Assembly (NCBI RefSeq): GCF_009827295.1
Contig: NZ_WTYD01000002.1
Coordinates: 434,001 to 498,000 of the forward strand
DNA: 64,000 nucleotides
From: Qipengyuania pelagi
GTDB taxonomy: Bacteria; Pseudomonadota; Alphaproteobacteria; Sphingomonadales; Sphingomonadaceae
Direction: 5' to 3'
Shown here: piece by piece, positions 11,327 through 21,146 of the stretch
Numbering within the stretch: the stretch's first letter is position 1
Layout of the letters: every line of letters starts with the position of its first letter
The notes under the pieces: model-generated
What the model was told of the DNA's origin: nothing
Databases searched by the model: none
What the model saw: the letters and a program-made list of their open reading frames with translations, nothing else
Made by a program: the position numbers and the translations under genes

Positions 11327-12007
11327 ATGTCCGACCCCGTTCCCGCAAGCTGGCGCGCCGCGCTCGATCCCGTTCTGGCGAGCGGGGAGGCGCGGCGTCT
11401 GGGCGGTTGGCTGAGCGCCGAGGAGGCGGCGGGCAAACCGATCTATCCCCCGCGCGGCACCCGCCTGCGCGCGCTCGCGCTGACGCCGCTCGACGCGGTG
11501 AAGGTCGTGATCCTGGGGCAAGACCCCTATCACGGGCCGGGCCAGGCGATGGGCCTGAGCTTCTCCGTGCCCGAAGGCGTCAAAATCCCGCCGAGCCTGC
11601 GCAATATCTACAAGGAGCTGGAAAGCGACCTCGGCATCGCGCCCCCGTCGCATGGCGACCTGACCCGATGGGCCGAGCGAGGCGTCCTGCTGCTCAACAC
11701 GTCTTTGACGGTCGAGGCGGGGCGGGCAGGCAGCCATGCGGGGAAGGGGTGGGAAGCGATCACCGACGCCTGCGTAAGAGCGGTCGCGGCGCGCGCCGAG
11801 CCGAGCGTCTTCATCCTCTGGGGAGCCCACGCGCAGACGAAACGCAAGACGATTCCCGAGATCGCAGCGCCGCGCCATCTCGTGATCGCAAGCCCGCATC
11901 CCAGCCCGCTCTCCGCGCGCCGCGGCTTCTTCGGCTCACACCCCTTCAGCCGCGCGAACGCGTTTCTCGAGGAAAAGGGACGCGGCGCGGTCGATTGGCG
12001 GGTGTGA
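11327..12007 (+). CDS. ung: Uracil-DNA glycosylase (family 1)
   Basis: Removes uracil from DNA as the first step of base-excision repair. From the ATG at 11327 it is 226 residues long. The water-activating motif GQDPYHG (Asp66) and the C-terminal motif HPSPLSARRGFFG are intact, as is LLLNTSLTVE, so this is the family 1 enzyme. A longer in-frame extension upstream overlaps the divergent rnd gene and is not used. It ends four bases before the gltD stop codon, so the two genes converge almost without a spacer. Confidence 0.96.
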   Translation: MSDPVPASWRAALDPVLASGEARRLGGWLSAEEAAGKPIYPPRGTRLRALALTPLDAVKVVILGQDPYHGPGQAMGLSFSVPEGVKIPPSLRNIYKELESDLGIAPPSHGDLTRWAERGVLLLNTSLTVEAGRAGSHAGKGWEAITDACVRAVAARAEPSVFILWGAHAQTKRKTIPEIAAPRHLVIASPHPSPLSARRGFFGSHPFSRANAFLEEKGRGAVDWRV

Positions 12008-12011
12008 GAAC

Positions 12012-13448
12012 CTAACGCGGCAGGTCCGTCACGCCCATCAGCGCTTCGTCCACCGCTCTTGCACATTGGCGGCCTTCGCGGATGGCCCAGACGACCAGGC
12101 TCTGACCGCGCCGCATATCGCCGCAGGCGAAGACGCCGTCCTGATCGGTGGCGTAGCGCTGGGTATCGGCCTTGACGTTGCCGCGCTCGCACAATGCGAC
12201 GCCCGCCTTGTCGAGCAGGCCGCGGCGCTTGGGACCGGTGAAGCCCATGGCCAGGAGGATGAGATCCGCCTTCAGCGTGAATTCGCTGCCCGGCACTTCC
12301 TCGAAGGAGCGGCCGTCCCATTCGATCCGCACGCATTCGAGGCCGGTGACGTCGCCATTCTCTCCGACGACGCGCTTGGTCAGCACCGCCCAGTCGCGCT
12401 CCGCCCCTTCCTCGTGGCTGGACGAGGTGCGCAGCTTCAGCGGCCAGTGCGGCCAGGTCATCGCCTTGTCCTCCTTTTCGGGAGGCTTGGGCATGATTTC
12501 GAGCTGCGTGACGCTGGCTGCGCCCTGGCGGTTGGAGGTGCCGACACAGTCGCTTCCCGTGTCGCCGCCGCCGATCACGATGACGTGCTTGCCCTTGGCG
12601 CTCAACGTGCCGCGCGGCGCGGCGCGTACTTCGTCGTCACCCGCATTGCGCTTGTTCTGCTGGGTGAGGAATTCCATCGCCAGGCGCACGCCCGAAAGCT
12701 CGGCCCCCGGAATGTCGAGCCGGCGCGGCTCTTCCGCCCCGCCTGCCAGCACCACCGCGTCGAAATTGTCCTGCAAGGCCTGGAAGCTGACCTCCACGCC
12801 CACCTCGGCGCTGGTGCGGAACTGGACGCCTTCGGCCTCCATCTGCACCGCGCGGCGGTTGATGAGGTGCTTCTCCATCTTGAAGTCGGGAATTCCGTAG
12901 CGCAGCAATCCGCCGATCCGGTCGCTCTTCTCGAACACCGTCACCGCATGGCCCGCGCGCGCCAATTGCTGGGCGCAGGCGAGGCCAGCGGGGCCGCTGC
13001 CGACCACTGCGACCGATTTGCCGGTCTGCTTTTCGGGAATTTGCGGTTCGACCCAGCCTTCCTTCCAGCCGCGATCGACGATCGCGCATTCGATCGATTT
13101 GATCGTCACCGGCTCGTCCACGATGTTGAGCGTGCAGGCCGCCTCGCACGGGGCGGGGCAGATCCGGCCGGTGAATTCGGGGAAATTGTTGGTTGAATGA
13201 AGGACGGCGAGCGCGTTCTTCCAGTCGTCTTCATAGACGAGGTGATTCCAGTCCGGGATGATGTTGTTCACCGGGCAGCCGTTATGGCAGTACGGAATCC
13301 CGCAATTCATGCACCGCGCGGCCTGCTTGCGCAGCGCGCCTTCCGCATGGGGAATCGTGAATTCCTTGTAATGCGTCAGCCGCTCCTGCGGATCGGCATA
13401 GGTGCGATCCTCGCGGTCGTATTCGAGGAAGCCGGTTTCCTTGCCCAT
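12012..13448 (-). CDS. gltD: Glutamate synthase (NADPH) small subunit
   Basis: The beta subunit of NADPH-GOGAT. It transfers electrons from NADPH through FAD to the large subunit. It is 478 residues from the ATG at 13448, where the family-typical start [12 protein letters not shown] occurs; an ATG six codons upstream is an alternative. The N-terminal cysteine cluster for iron-sulfur centres ([17 protein letters not shown] and CPAPCEAAC) is complete. Two dinucleotide-binding motifs follow ([12 protein letters not shown] and [10 protein letters not shown]). It lies downstream of gltB, separated by a palindromic repeat. Confidence 0.96.
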   Translation of the reverse strand: MGKETGFLEYDREDRTYADPQERLTHYKEFTIPHAEGALRKQAARCMNCGIPYCHNGCPVNNIIPDWNHLVYEDDWKNALAVLHSTNNFPEFTGRICPAPCEAACTLNIVDEPVTIKSIECAIVDRGWKEGWVEPQIPEKQTGKSVAVVGSGPAGLACAQQLARAGHAVTVFEKSDRIGGLLRYGIPDFKMEKHLINRRAVQMEAEGVQFRTSAEVGVEVSFQALQDNFDAVVLAGGAEEPRRLDIPGAELSGVRLAMEFLTQQNKRNAGDDEVRAAPRGTLSAKGKHVIVIGGGDTGSDCVGTSNRQGAASVTQLEIMPKPPEKEDKAMTWPHWPLKLRTSSSHEEGAERDWAVLTKRVVGENGDVTGLECVRIEWDGRSFEEVPGSEFTLKADLILLAMGFTGPKRRGLLDKAGVALCERGNVKADTQRYATDQDGVFACGDMRRGQSLVVWAIREGRQCARAVDEALMGVTDLPR

Positions 13449-13488
13449 CAGATGAATCCCAAACAAAAAACGCCATGATCAAACTCCT

Positions 13489-13579
13489 CGTCATTGCGAG
13501 GAGCCGAAGGCGACGAAGCAATCCAGCGCCTTGCCGTACCGCTCTGGATCGCCGCGTCGCTTCGCTCCTCGCGATGACG
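13489..13579. repeat. Palindromic intergenic repeat between gltB and gltD
   Basis: Two long imperfect inverted arms: 13489-13526 begins CGTCATTGCGAGGAGC, and 13544-13579 ends GCTCCTCGCGATGACG, with CAATCCAG/CTGGATCG at the inner ends. This pattern (CGTCATTGCGAGGAG...ATCCAG) is a familiar dispersed palindrome in alphaproteobacterial genomes. It lies between two co-transcribed genes, where it could form a strong mRNA hairpin and alter the gltB:gltD expression ratio. Confidence 0.8.
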
Positions 13580-13599
13580 ACAAGGGCTATAGGACGGGC

Positions 13600-16500
13600 T
13601 CATTCCGCCGCCTCCATCGCAGCCTGTTCGCGTTCGTCTTCCAGCGCTTTCAACGCCTTGGCGTAATCGCGCGGCATCACCTTCTTGAATTTCGGCAGCG
13701 CCGCGTCCCAATCCTCAAGCAGGCTGGTCGCGAGCTTCGAGCCGGTGTGCAGCTGGTGGCGTTCGACCAGAATGCGCAGCCGCTCGGCATCGTGATAGAG
13801 CGGATCGCCCATCCCGTTATTCTCGACCGAGAGGCCGCGCTGCTGCGGCTGGCCCCAGCTCTTTTCGGCGCCTTCGACTTCGTCCGTCGATACCGCGAAC
13901 ACATCGACCTGCGCCGGATTGACGCGCTGTTCGAAAGTGCCGTCGGGATCGTAGACATAGGCGATCCCGCCGCTCATCCCCGCGCCGAAATTGCGGCCCG
14001 TCTTGCCGAGCACGCAGACCACGCCGCCGGTCATGTATTCGCATGGATGATCGCCCGTGCCTTCGACCACCGCGACGGCGCCCGAATTCCTGACTGCGAA
14101 GCGTTCGCCCGCGACGCCGGCGAAATAGGCCTCGCCCGCGATCGCGCCATAGAGGACGGTGTTGCCGACGATGATGTTCTCGTCCGCCGTGCGGGGCGCG
14201 TTATCGGGCGGACGAACCGCGATGCGGCCCCCCGACAGGCCCTTGCCGACATAGTCGTTGGCATCGCCCGTCAGGTCGAGCGTGACGCCGTGGGCCAGCC
14301 ATGCGCCGAAGCTCTGCCCGGCGACCCCGGTGAAGGCGATGCGGACGGTTTCGGGCGGCAGGCCAGCATGGCCATACTGTTCCGCGATCCGGCCCGACAG
14401 CATGGCGCCGGTGGTGCGGTTGACGTTGCGGATCGGCCGTTCGATCGTGACCGGCGTGCGGTTGTCGATCGCATCCCGGCAGGCCTCGATCAGATCGTTG
14501 TCGAGCGCGGCGCCGAGCCCGTGATCCTGCGTCAGCGTATGCCGGAGCGGCACGCCCTGGGCGACCTGCGGCTGGGCGAGCAGGCGCGACAGGTCGATCC
14601 CGCGCGCCTTCCAGTGGCGATGGACGCGCGCCGTATCGAGCCGGTCGACGCGGCCCACCATCTCCTCAACGGTGCGGAAGCCCATCTCGGCCATGATCGC
14701 CCGCAATTCCTCGGCGACGAAGAAGAAATAATTGATGACGTGTTCGGGCGTGCCGGTGAAGCGCTTGCGCAGGACCGGGTCCTGCGTCGCCACGCCGACC
14801 GGGCAGGTGTTGAGATGGCATTTGCGCATCATGATGCAGCCTGCCGCGATCAGCGGAGCGGTGGCGAAGCCGAATTCGTCCGCGCCGAGCAGCGCGCCGA
14901 TCGCAACGTCGCGCCCGGTCCTGAGCCCGCCATCGACCTGCACCGCGATGCGCGAACGCAGATCGTTGAGCATCAGCGTCTGCTGCGTCTCGGCCAGGCC
15001 GATTTCCCAGGGCGAACCCGCATGGGTCAGCGAAGTCAGTGGGGACGCGCCCGTCCCGCCCTCGTAGCCCGAGATGGTGACGTGATCCGCCTTGCACTTC
15101 GAAACGCCCGCCGCCACGGTGCCGACGCCGACTTCGCTGACGAGCTTCACTGAAATGCGCGCCTTGGGCTGCACGTTCTTCAGATCGTGGATCAGCTGGG
15201 CGAGATCCTCGATCGAATAGATGTCGTGGTGGGGCGGCGGCGAGATCAGGCCCACGCCGGGGGTCGCATGGCGCACCTTGCCGATCACCTTGTCGACCTT
15301 GTGGCCGGGCAATTGCCCGCCTTCGCCGGGCTTCGCGCCCTGCGCCATCTTGATCTGGATATCGTCCGAATTGACGAGATATTCGGTGGTGACGCCGAAC
15401 CGGCCGCTGGCGACCTGCTTGATCCGGCTGCGCATCGAATCGCCATTGTCCATCGGCACGAAGCGGTCGGGCTCCTCGCCCCCTTCGCCGGTGTTGGAGC
15501 GCCCGCCGATACGGTTCATCGCGATGGCGAGCGTGGTGTGCGCCTCGCGGCTGATGGAGCCGTAGCTCATCGCTCCGGTGCTGAACCGCTTGACGATGTC
15601 CACCGCCGGTTCGACCTCCTCGAGCGGGATCGGCTGGTCCGCCGGTTTCAGCTCCATCAGCCCGCGAATGGTCAGCAGGCGTTCGGACTGCTCGTTGATC
15701 GCCTTGGCGTAAGCGGCGTAATTGTCGGGCTTGTCGCCCCGCACCGCGTGCTGGAGATTGGCGACCGTTTCCGGCGTCCAGGCGTGATCCTCGCCCCGCA
15801 GGCGATATTGGTAGATCCCGCCGACATCGAGCATCCCTTCGTAGAGCGGGCTGTCGCCATAGGCTTGGCCGTGGCGCAGCACCGCTTCTTCCGCGATTTC
15901 GGCCAACCCGGCGCCGCCGATCGTGGTCGCGGTGCCGGTGAAGAAATCGTCGACGAAATCCTGCGCCAGCCCGACCGCGTCGAAGATCTGCGCGCCGCAA
16001 TAGGACTGGTAGGTCGAGATGCCCATCTTGGACATGACCTTCAAGATGCCCTTGCCGACCGCCTTGACGAAATTCGCCTCGACCTTCTTCGCGTCGAGAT
16101 ACGGCAGCTTGGTGGCGCGAAGGTTTTCGAGCGTTTCGAAGGCCACATAGGGATTGATCGCTTCCGCGCCATAGCCCGCCAATGCGCAGAAATGGTGTAC
16201 TTCGCGCGCTTCGCCGGTTTCGACGACGAGGCCGGTCTGCATCCGCAGGCCCTGGCGCACCAGCTGATGGTGCACGGCGGAGGTCGCCAGCAGGGCAGGC
16301 ATCGGGATGCGGTCCGGCCCCTGTTCGCGGTCGGACAGGATCAGGATCGTGTGGTCCTGCAACACCGCCTCGGTCGCGGCCCAGCACATTTCCTTGATCG
16401 CCATGGCGAGGCCCTCGGCCCCGGTGCTGGCATCCCAAGTCGTGTCGATCGTCGCGGTGCGGAACGCACCGTCGAGCGCGACTTCGACCGAGCGGATCTT

Positions 16501-18276
16501 GGCCAGATCCTCGTTGGTCAGGATCGGCTGCGCGATTTCGAGCCGCTTGTGCGATCCCGCCTCGCGCCCGAGCAGATTGGGGCGCGGGCCGATCATCGAC
16601 ATCAGGCTCATCACCAATTCCTCGCGGATCGGGTCGATCGGCGGGTTGGTGACCTGGGCGAAGTTCTGCTTGAAATAATCGTAGAGCAGGCGCGGGCGCG
16701 CGCTCAGCACCGCGATGGGCGTGTCGGTGCCCATCGATCCCACCGGGTCCTCGCCATTCGCGGCCATCGGCTCGAGGAAGCGCGAGAGGTCCTCCTGCGT
16801 GTAACCGAAGGCCTGCTGGCGTTCGAGCAGCGAGGTTTTCGCACTCGGAAGCTCCGACAATTCGGGTTCGATATGCGAGAGGTCTTCCAGCTTGTACTGC
16901 GCGCGGTCGAGCCATTCCTCGTAAGGATGTTCGGCGGCGAGCTGCGACTTCAGCTCGTCATCCTCGATGATGCGGCCCTGTTCGAGATCGATCAGCAGCA
17001 TCTTGCCGGGCTGGAGGCGCCATTTGCGGACGATTTCCTCTTCCTCGACCGGGAGCACGCCGCTCTCGCTCGCGAGGATGACGTGGCCGTCCTGCGTCAC
17101 GCAATAGCGCGCGGGCCTGAGGCCATTGCGATCGAGCGTGGCGCCGATCTGGCGCCCGTCGGTGAAGCAGACCGCGGCGGGCCCGTCCCAGGGTTCCATC
17201 AGCGCGGAATGGTATTCGTAGAAGGCGCGGCGGCCCGGATCCATCAGGTCGTTCTTGGCCCAGGCTTCCGGGATCAGCACCATCATCGCATGGGCGAGGC
17301 TGTAGCCGCCCGCCAGCAGCAGTTCGAGCGCATTGTCGAGGCAGGCCGTGTCCGACTGGCCATGCGGGATCAGCGGCCACATCTTGTCGAGATCGACGCC
17401 GAGCAGCTCGCTTTCCATCGTCCGGCGGCGCGCATTCATCCAGTTCACATTGCCGCGAACCGTGTTGATCTCGCCATTATGCGCGGTGAAGCGATAGGGG
17501 TGGGCGAGCCGCCAGCTGGGAAAGGTGTTGGTCGAGAACCGCTGGTGGACGAGCCCGAAAGCGGAGGTGCAGGCCTCGTCGCGCAGATCGTCGTAGAAGC
17601 TGCCGACCTGGTTCGCCAGCAGCAGCCCCTTATAGACGATGGTGCGGCTGGAAAAGCTCGGGATATAGGCCTTGGGAAGATCGGGAAGGCCGTGCTTTTC
17701 GGCCAGTTTCGCCAGCGGATTGAGCGTCTGCTTGCGGATCACGATCAGCTTGCGTTCGAAGGCGTCCTGATCGGCGCAGTTCTCGCCCCGCGCGACAATG
17801 CATTGGCGCATCACCGGCATGGAATCGATCACCGCCTGGCCCAGCCCGTCGAGCGTGGTCGGCACGTCGCGCCAGCCGAGCACGCGCTGGCCTTCCTTGG
17901 CGGCGAATTTCTCCAGCTGGTCGGCGACGAAACGGGCCGCCTCCTCGTCCTGCGGGAGGAAGCACTGGGCGACCGCATATTGGCCCGGCATCGGCAGGTC
18001 GACGCCTTCCTGCTCGGCCCAGCGGCGGAACAGCGGATCGGGCAATTGCAGCAGGATACCCGCGCCATCGCCCAGCAAGGGGTCCGCGCCCACGGCGCCA
18101 CGATGGTCGAGATTGGCGAGGATTTCCAGCGCGCGGGTGACGATCGAATGGCTTTTCCCGCCCGCGATATGCGCCACCATGCCGACACCGCAGGCATCGT
18201 GTTCGTTACGCGGATCGTAAAGCCCGCTGGCGGGCGGCGGGAAACCGGTGGTCGTCATCGCTTGCGTCACTCGCAT
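13600..18276 (-). CDS. gltB: Glutamate synthase (NADPH) large subunit
   Basis: The alpha subunit of GOGAT, which makes two glutamates from glutamine and 2-oxoglutarate. It has 1558 residues, the usual size. The N-terminal glutaminase (Ntn) domain carries the nucleophile Cys29 in [11 protein letters not shown], which becomes N-terminal after propeptide removal. The central FMN domain contains [10 protein letters not shown] and [16 protein letters not shown]. The cysteine ligands of the 3Fe-4S centre are in [19 protein letters not shown], and a C-terminal GXGXG beta-helix domain follows. An ATG at 18258 would give a six-residue shorter propeptide; neither start has a perfectly spaced ribosome-binding site. 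Confidence 0.97.
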   Translation of the reverse strand: MRVTQAMTTTGFPPPASGLYDPRNEHDACGVGMVAHIAGGKSHSIVTRALEILANLDHRGAVGADPLLGDGAGILLQLPDPLFRRWAEQEGVDLPMPGQYAVAQCFLPQDEEAARFVADQLEKFAAKEGQRVLGWRDVPTTLDGLGQAVIDSMPVMRQCIVARGENCADQDAFERKLIVIRKQTLNPLAKLAEKHGLPDLPKAYIPSFSSRTIVYKGLLLANQVGSFYDDLRDEACTSAFGLVHQRFSTNTFPSWRLAHPYRFTAHNGEINTVRGNVNWMNARRRTMESELLGVDLDKMWPLIPHGQSDTACLDNALELLLAGGYSLAHAMMVLIPEAWAKNDLMDPGRRAFYEYHSALMEPWDGPAAVCFTDGRQIGATLDRNGLRPARYCVTQDGHVILASESGVLPVEEEEIVRKWRLQPGKMLLIDLEQGRIIEDDELKSQLAAEHPYEEWLDRAQYKLEDLSHIEPELSELPSAKTSLLERQQAFGYTQEDLSRFLEPMAANGEDPVGSMGTDTPIAVLSARPRLLYDYFKQNFAQVTNPPIDPIREELVMSLMSMIGPRPNLLGREAGSHKRLEIAQPILTNEDLAKIRSVEVALDGAFRTATIDTTWDASTGAEGLAMAIKEMCWAATEAVLQDHTILILSDREQGPDRIPMPALLATSAVHHQLVRQGLRMQTGLVVETGEAREVHHFCALAGYGAEAINPYVAFETLENLRATKLPYLDAKKVEANFVKAVGKGILKVMSKMGISTYQSYCGAQIFDAVGLAQDFVDDFFTGTATTIGGAGLAEIAEEAVLRHGQAYGDSPLYEGMLDVGGIYQYRLRGEDHAWTPETVANLQHAVRGDKPDNYAAYAKAINEQSERLLTIRGLMELKPADQPIPLEEVEPAVDIVKRFSTGAMSYGSISREAHTTLAIAMNRIGGRSNTGEGGEEPDRFVPMDNGDSMRSRIKQVASGRFGVTTEYLVNSDDIQIKMAQGAKPGEGGQLPGHKVDKVIGKVRHATPGVGLISPPPHHDIYSIEDLAQLIHDLKNVQPKARISVKLVSEVGVGTVAAGVSKCKADHVTISGYEGGTGASPLTSLTHAGSPWEIGLAETQQTLMLNDLRSRIAVQVDGGLRTGRDVAIGALLGADEFGFATAPLIAAGCIMMRKCHLNTCPVGVATQDPVLRKRFTGTPEHVINYFFFVAEELRAIMAEMGFRTVEEMVGRVDRLDTARVHRHWKARGIDLSRLLAQPQVAQGVPLRHTLTQDHGLGAALDNDLIEACRDAIDNRTPVTIERPIRNVNRTTGAMLSGRIAEQYGHAGLPPETVRIAFTGVAGQSFGAWLAHGVTLDLTGDANDYVGKGLSGGRIAVRPPDNAPRTADENIIVGNTVLYGAIAGEAYFAGVAGERFAVRNSGAVAVVEGTGDHPCEYMTGGVVCVLGKTGRNFGAGMSGGIAYVYDPDGTFEQRVNPAQVDVFAVSTDEVEGAEKSWGQPQQRGLSVENNGMGDPLYHDAERLRILVERHQLHTGSKLATSLLEDWDAALPKFKKVMPRDYAKALKALEDEREQAAMEAAE

Positions 18277-18460
18277 CCTTCGTGGCCGTCGGGCGCGAGG
18301 AAGCAGGCGAATGCGACCTCACGACTCGACCGTTCTCGCCGTACCGGTCGGGCACAGCTTAAATGTCGTGAAAAGCCCTTGTGACGATCGGAAGAAATTT
18401 TTGCAACTGCGAGAGGCGAAGGATTATTTCGCGGGGCAAAAGCTGATCAGGGGAGGGGCG

Positions 18461-19630
18461 TCAGGAGCCGTTGCCCACCTGGTCGAGCTTGGCGAGAGCG
18501 GCCCTGAGCATCGCCTGGGGATCGCCGGCGCCGCTATCCGCATTTGTCGTCTTTTGATCTGCGCGCGGCGCTTCATTGCCCGGAAAGGAAACCACCTCGT
18601 CCCCCTGCTCGCGAGCCTTTTGCGTCGAGCGATCGGCGGCGGTCTTACCCCCCAGAGCATCGATCGCGAGTTCGAGACGCGCGACCAGTTCGGGTAGCGA
18701 AAGCGTATCGGTCGGCGGGTAAGGAGCGGTCTCCGCCCCTTCGCGGATCTGCGGCGCAAGCTCGCTCTCCGCCTCCTGCTCCGGGTCCCTGTCGGGGGCT
18801 TCGTCGCGCAGGGGCGGCGTTCCCGAAACGAAGGAGGGATCGAAAATGCCGACTTCCGCGTCCTCATTGGGGCCATCCTCGCGGAAGGACAGCGTTTCGT
18901 GATCGTCCGCGTCCACTAACGGAATTGCAGGAGGGGGGATCGGGTCGGCATCGTCGAAGGCGCGCGGCGCATCGTCCTCGCGGCGGAGGCGCGCAAGACC
19001 GGCGACCAGACGGTCCGCCTCGGCGCGCTGGGGATCGTCAGCGGGGGGCGGACTATCGGTGCCATCTGCCGTATCCATATCCGTCCCGTCGCCCGGATAT
19101 TCGCCCGCTTCCTCTTCGCGAAGCGCCGCTTCGAGGCGCGCGAAATCCACGCCGCGCTCCGCCTCTTTCGGGCCATCCGCCGGGTCGAGATCCGGCGAAT
19201 GGGCGTAATCACTTTCGCCGTAATCGTCAGCATCCTCGGCCATCGTCTCGCGCCAGGCCTGCCAGGCGGTGGGCGCTTCGTCGTCTTCCGCCGCTGAATG
19301 GTCTGCCTGGTCCGCAGCGGCGATAGGCGCGTCGGAAGGATCGGCAGAAGCGGCCGGACGCGATGCGCGGCGGACCTGCCAGGCCACGAACAGCCCGATC
19401 AGCGCCCCCAGACCAGCTGCGGCGAGGGTGATCGCCAGTCGCGCGGTGGTGCCGAGCGGGGGCTGCGCGGCCGGGATGATATCGGCAAGGCCGGTCGCGC
19501 TCGCCGCGCTTTCGAAGATCGCGGCGGGCAGGACGAAGGTCCCCGCGCCGAGCAGGGCCGCGAACCAGAGTGCCACCAGCACCGGAAAGGCCGGATGGCT
19601 GCTGAGGGGGCGGGAAGAGGATGAGGTCAT
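18461..19630 (-). CDS. Acidic membrane protein of unknown function
   Basis: A 389-residue protein with no recognised domain. Two hydrophobic segments near the N-terminus (about residues 14-36 and 62-84) are followed by roughly 250 residues of very acidic, Ala/Pro-rich and probably disordered sequence. A short helical region (LPELVARLELAIDALGG) lies near residue 310, and the C-terminus ends DPQAMLRAALAKLDQVG. Those two helices could be protein-interaction sites. The gene starts 18 bases after the stop of the exosortase-A-associated glycosyltransferase on the same strand, so they are probably co-transcribed. Confidence 0.6.
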   Translation of the reverse strand: MTSSSSRPLSSHPAFPVLVALWFAALLGAGTFVLPAAIFESAASATGLADIIPAAQPPLGTTARLAITLAAAGLGALIGLFVAWQVRRASRPAASADPSDAPIAAADQADHSAAEDDEAPTAWQAWRETMAEDADDYGESDYAHSPDLDPADGPKEAERGVDFARLEAALREEEAGEYPGDGTDMDTADGTDSPPPADDPQRAEADRLVAGLARLRREDDAPRAFDDADPIPPPAIPLVDADDHETLSFREDGPNEDAEVGIFDPSFVSGTPPLRDEAPDRDPEQEAESELAPQIREGAETAPYPPTDTLSLPELVARLELAIDALGGKTAADRSTQKAREQGDEVVSFPGNEAPRADQKTTNADSGAGDPQAMLRAALAKLDQVGNGS

Positions 19631-19648
19631 GGCAGGGCGCTCACTCGG

Positions 19649-20878
19649 TCAGGCGGCGCGCCGGGCGCCGTTTTCAGGCCGGTCGCCTACCAGACGTTGG
19701 TAAACGGGACGATAATTTTCGACATTGCGCGCCCAGTCATGCCGCGCGGCGACATGGGCGCGGCCCGCCTCGCGGATCGCGTCCCAACTGTCCCGGCGGT
19801 CGATCAGATCGGCGAGCGCGGCGGCGCAGGCGGCGGGATCGTCCGGCGCGAACAGGATACCCGTCTCTCCATCCGTGATCAGTTCGCGATGCCCGCCCAC
19901 ATCGCTCGCGGCGACGATCCGTTTCTGTGCCATCGCCTCGAGCGGCTTCAGCGGCGTCACGAGATCGGTCAGCCGCGATTTCTTGCGCGGATAGGCGAGC
20001 ACGTCGACGAGCGAATAATAGCGCTCGACCTCGTCATGCGGCACGCGCCCGGCAAAGACGATCGCGTCATGCGCCGGGCTGGCGACTGCCTGCGCCCGCA
20101 AGCTGTCCTCCATCGGCCCGCCACCGACAAGGAGCAGGCGCGCGCCCGGATGGCGCTCGCGCAACAGGGGCATCGCGGCGATGAGATCGTCGAGCCCTTC
20201 GTAATCGTAGAAACTGCCGATGAAGCCGATCACCGGCCCTCCATCCAGAGCCAATCGCTCCGCCAGCGCCGTGTCGCGGGCAGGCGGCTCGCCGAACAGG
20301 GTGAGGTCGACGCCATTGGGAGAGAGCGCGATCTTTCCTGCGTCATGTCCGCGTTCGACCAGATCGCGGCGCAGGCCGTCGCAGATCGTGAACACCGCGT
20401 CGGCCCCCGCGACGACCCGGTTTTCGAGCGCGCGGGTGAGGCGGTATTTCACCGATCCCTCGCGCCCGGTCAGATTGCCGACCGCCGCATCCTCCCAGAA
20501 CGCGCGGATTTCGTAGACGAAGGGCAGGCCCATGCGGCGCGCGGCTCTCAGCCCCGCCATCCCGCACAGGGCGGGCGAATGGGCGTGGAGGATATCAGGC
20601 CTCCAGTCTTCGCTCACCCGCTCGATACCGCTGCGCAACGCCTCGATTGTGCGCCATTCCCTGACTCCCGGCGGACCGGTGACGGGGCCGGGCACGCGCT
20701 CGAAGGTCAGGCCGTCATAGGTCGCCGTGCCCGTCTCGCCTTCGTGATAAAGCGGGCCGGTGATCGCGCGCACTTCGTATCCTGCCGCCTGCTGCGCTTT
20801 CAGGATCGCGCGCGTGCGGAAGGTATAGCCCGAATGGATCGGCAGCGAATGGTCGAGGATGTGCAGGATACGGGTCAT
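19649..20878 (-). CDS. Glycosyltransferase, exosortase A system-associated
   Basis: A GT4-type glycosyltransferase of 409 residues. The N-terminus RILHILDHSLPIHSGYTFRT is the characteristic opening of the exosortase-A-associated glycosyltransferase family (TIGR04063). The GT-B fold is supported by GFIGSFYDYEGLDDLI in the nucleotide-sugar half and by the PLKPLEAMAQKRIVAASDVGG block. It likely adds a sugar during synthesis of the exopolysaccharide or glycoprotein linked to PEP-CTERM protein sorting. It is divergent from the small gene and O-glycosylation ligase at 20967-22549. No exosortase gene itself is in the window. Confidence 0.88.
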   Translation of the reverse strand: MTRILHILDHSLPIHSGYTFRTRAILKAQQAAGYEVRAITGPLYHEGETGTATYDGLTFERVPGPVTGPPGVREWRTIEALRSGIERVSEDWRPDILHAHSPALCGMAGLRAARRMGLPFVYEIRAFWEDAAVGNLTGREGSVKYRLTRALENRVVAGADAVFTICDGLRRDLVERGHDAGKIALSPNGVDLTLFGEPPARDTALAERLALDGGPVIGFIGSFYDYEGLDDLIAAMPLLRERHPGARLLLVGGGPMEDSLRAQAVASPAHDAIVFAGRVPHDEVERYYSLVDVLAYPRKKSRLTDLVTPLKPLEAMAQKRIVAASDVGGHRELITDGETGILFAPDDPAACAAALADLIDRRDSWDAIREAGRAHVAARHDWARNVENYRPVYQRLVGDRPENGARRAA

Positions 20879-20966
20879 TGCGCTATATCTCTTGCATATC
20901 AGGCTTAACGCGGCGTCAACCGCCTCCGCGTAAGAGCCGTCTTCGTCTCATCGGAAACGCGCGCAC

Positions 20967-21146
20967 TTGATCGACTATTTCGCCCTTGCCCTGTGCCATG
21001 GACTGTTGCTGATCGCTTTGCTCAGGCTGGCGCGGCGCAGCGATGTCGACAAAGATGCCGCGCTGGAGGACGAGGCGGACACGCTCTCCGCGCGCGAAAA
21101 GCGGGCGAAGCGGCGCAAGCTGTCCGCCACGGCACGCGAACCGTGA
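20967..21146 (+). CDS. Small membrane protein preceding the O-glycosylation ligase
   Basis: A 59-codon frame starting with TTG at 20967 (GGAA about 11 bases upstream). It encodes one membrane helix (residues 3-21, IDYFALALCHGLLLIALLRL) followed by a charged tail rich in Asp/Glu and then Arg/Lys. Its TGA stop overlaps the GTG start of the following ligase gene (GTGA), the usual sign of translational coupling. It is short and has no ATG. A role assisting the membrane ligase is inferred from position only. Confidence 0.65.
   Translation: MIDYFALALCHGLLLIALLRLARRSDVDKDAALEDEADTLSAREKRAKRRKLSATAREP

Noticed and set aside
15187..18384. A 1065-residue open frame antisense to gltB
   Set aside because: High-GC genes leave long open antisense frames. 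The sense strand is unmistakable gltB, and the antisense product has an Arg/Asp/Gly-rich composition with no motif.
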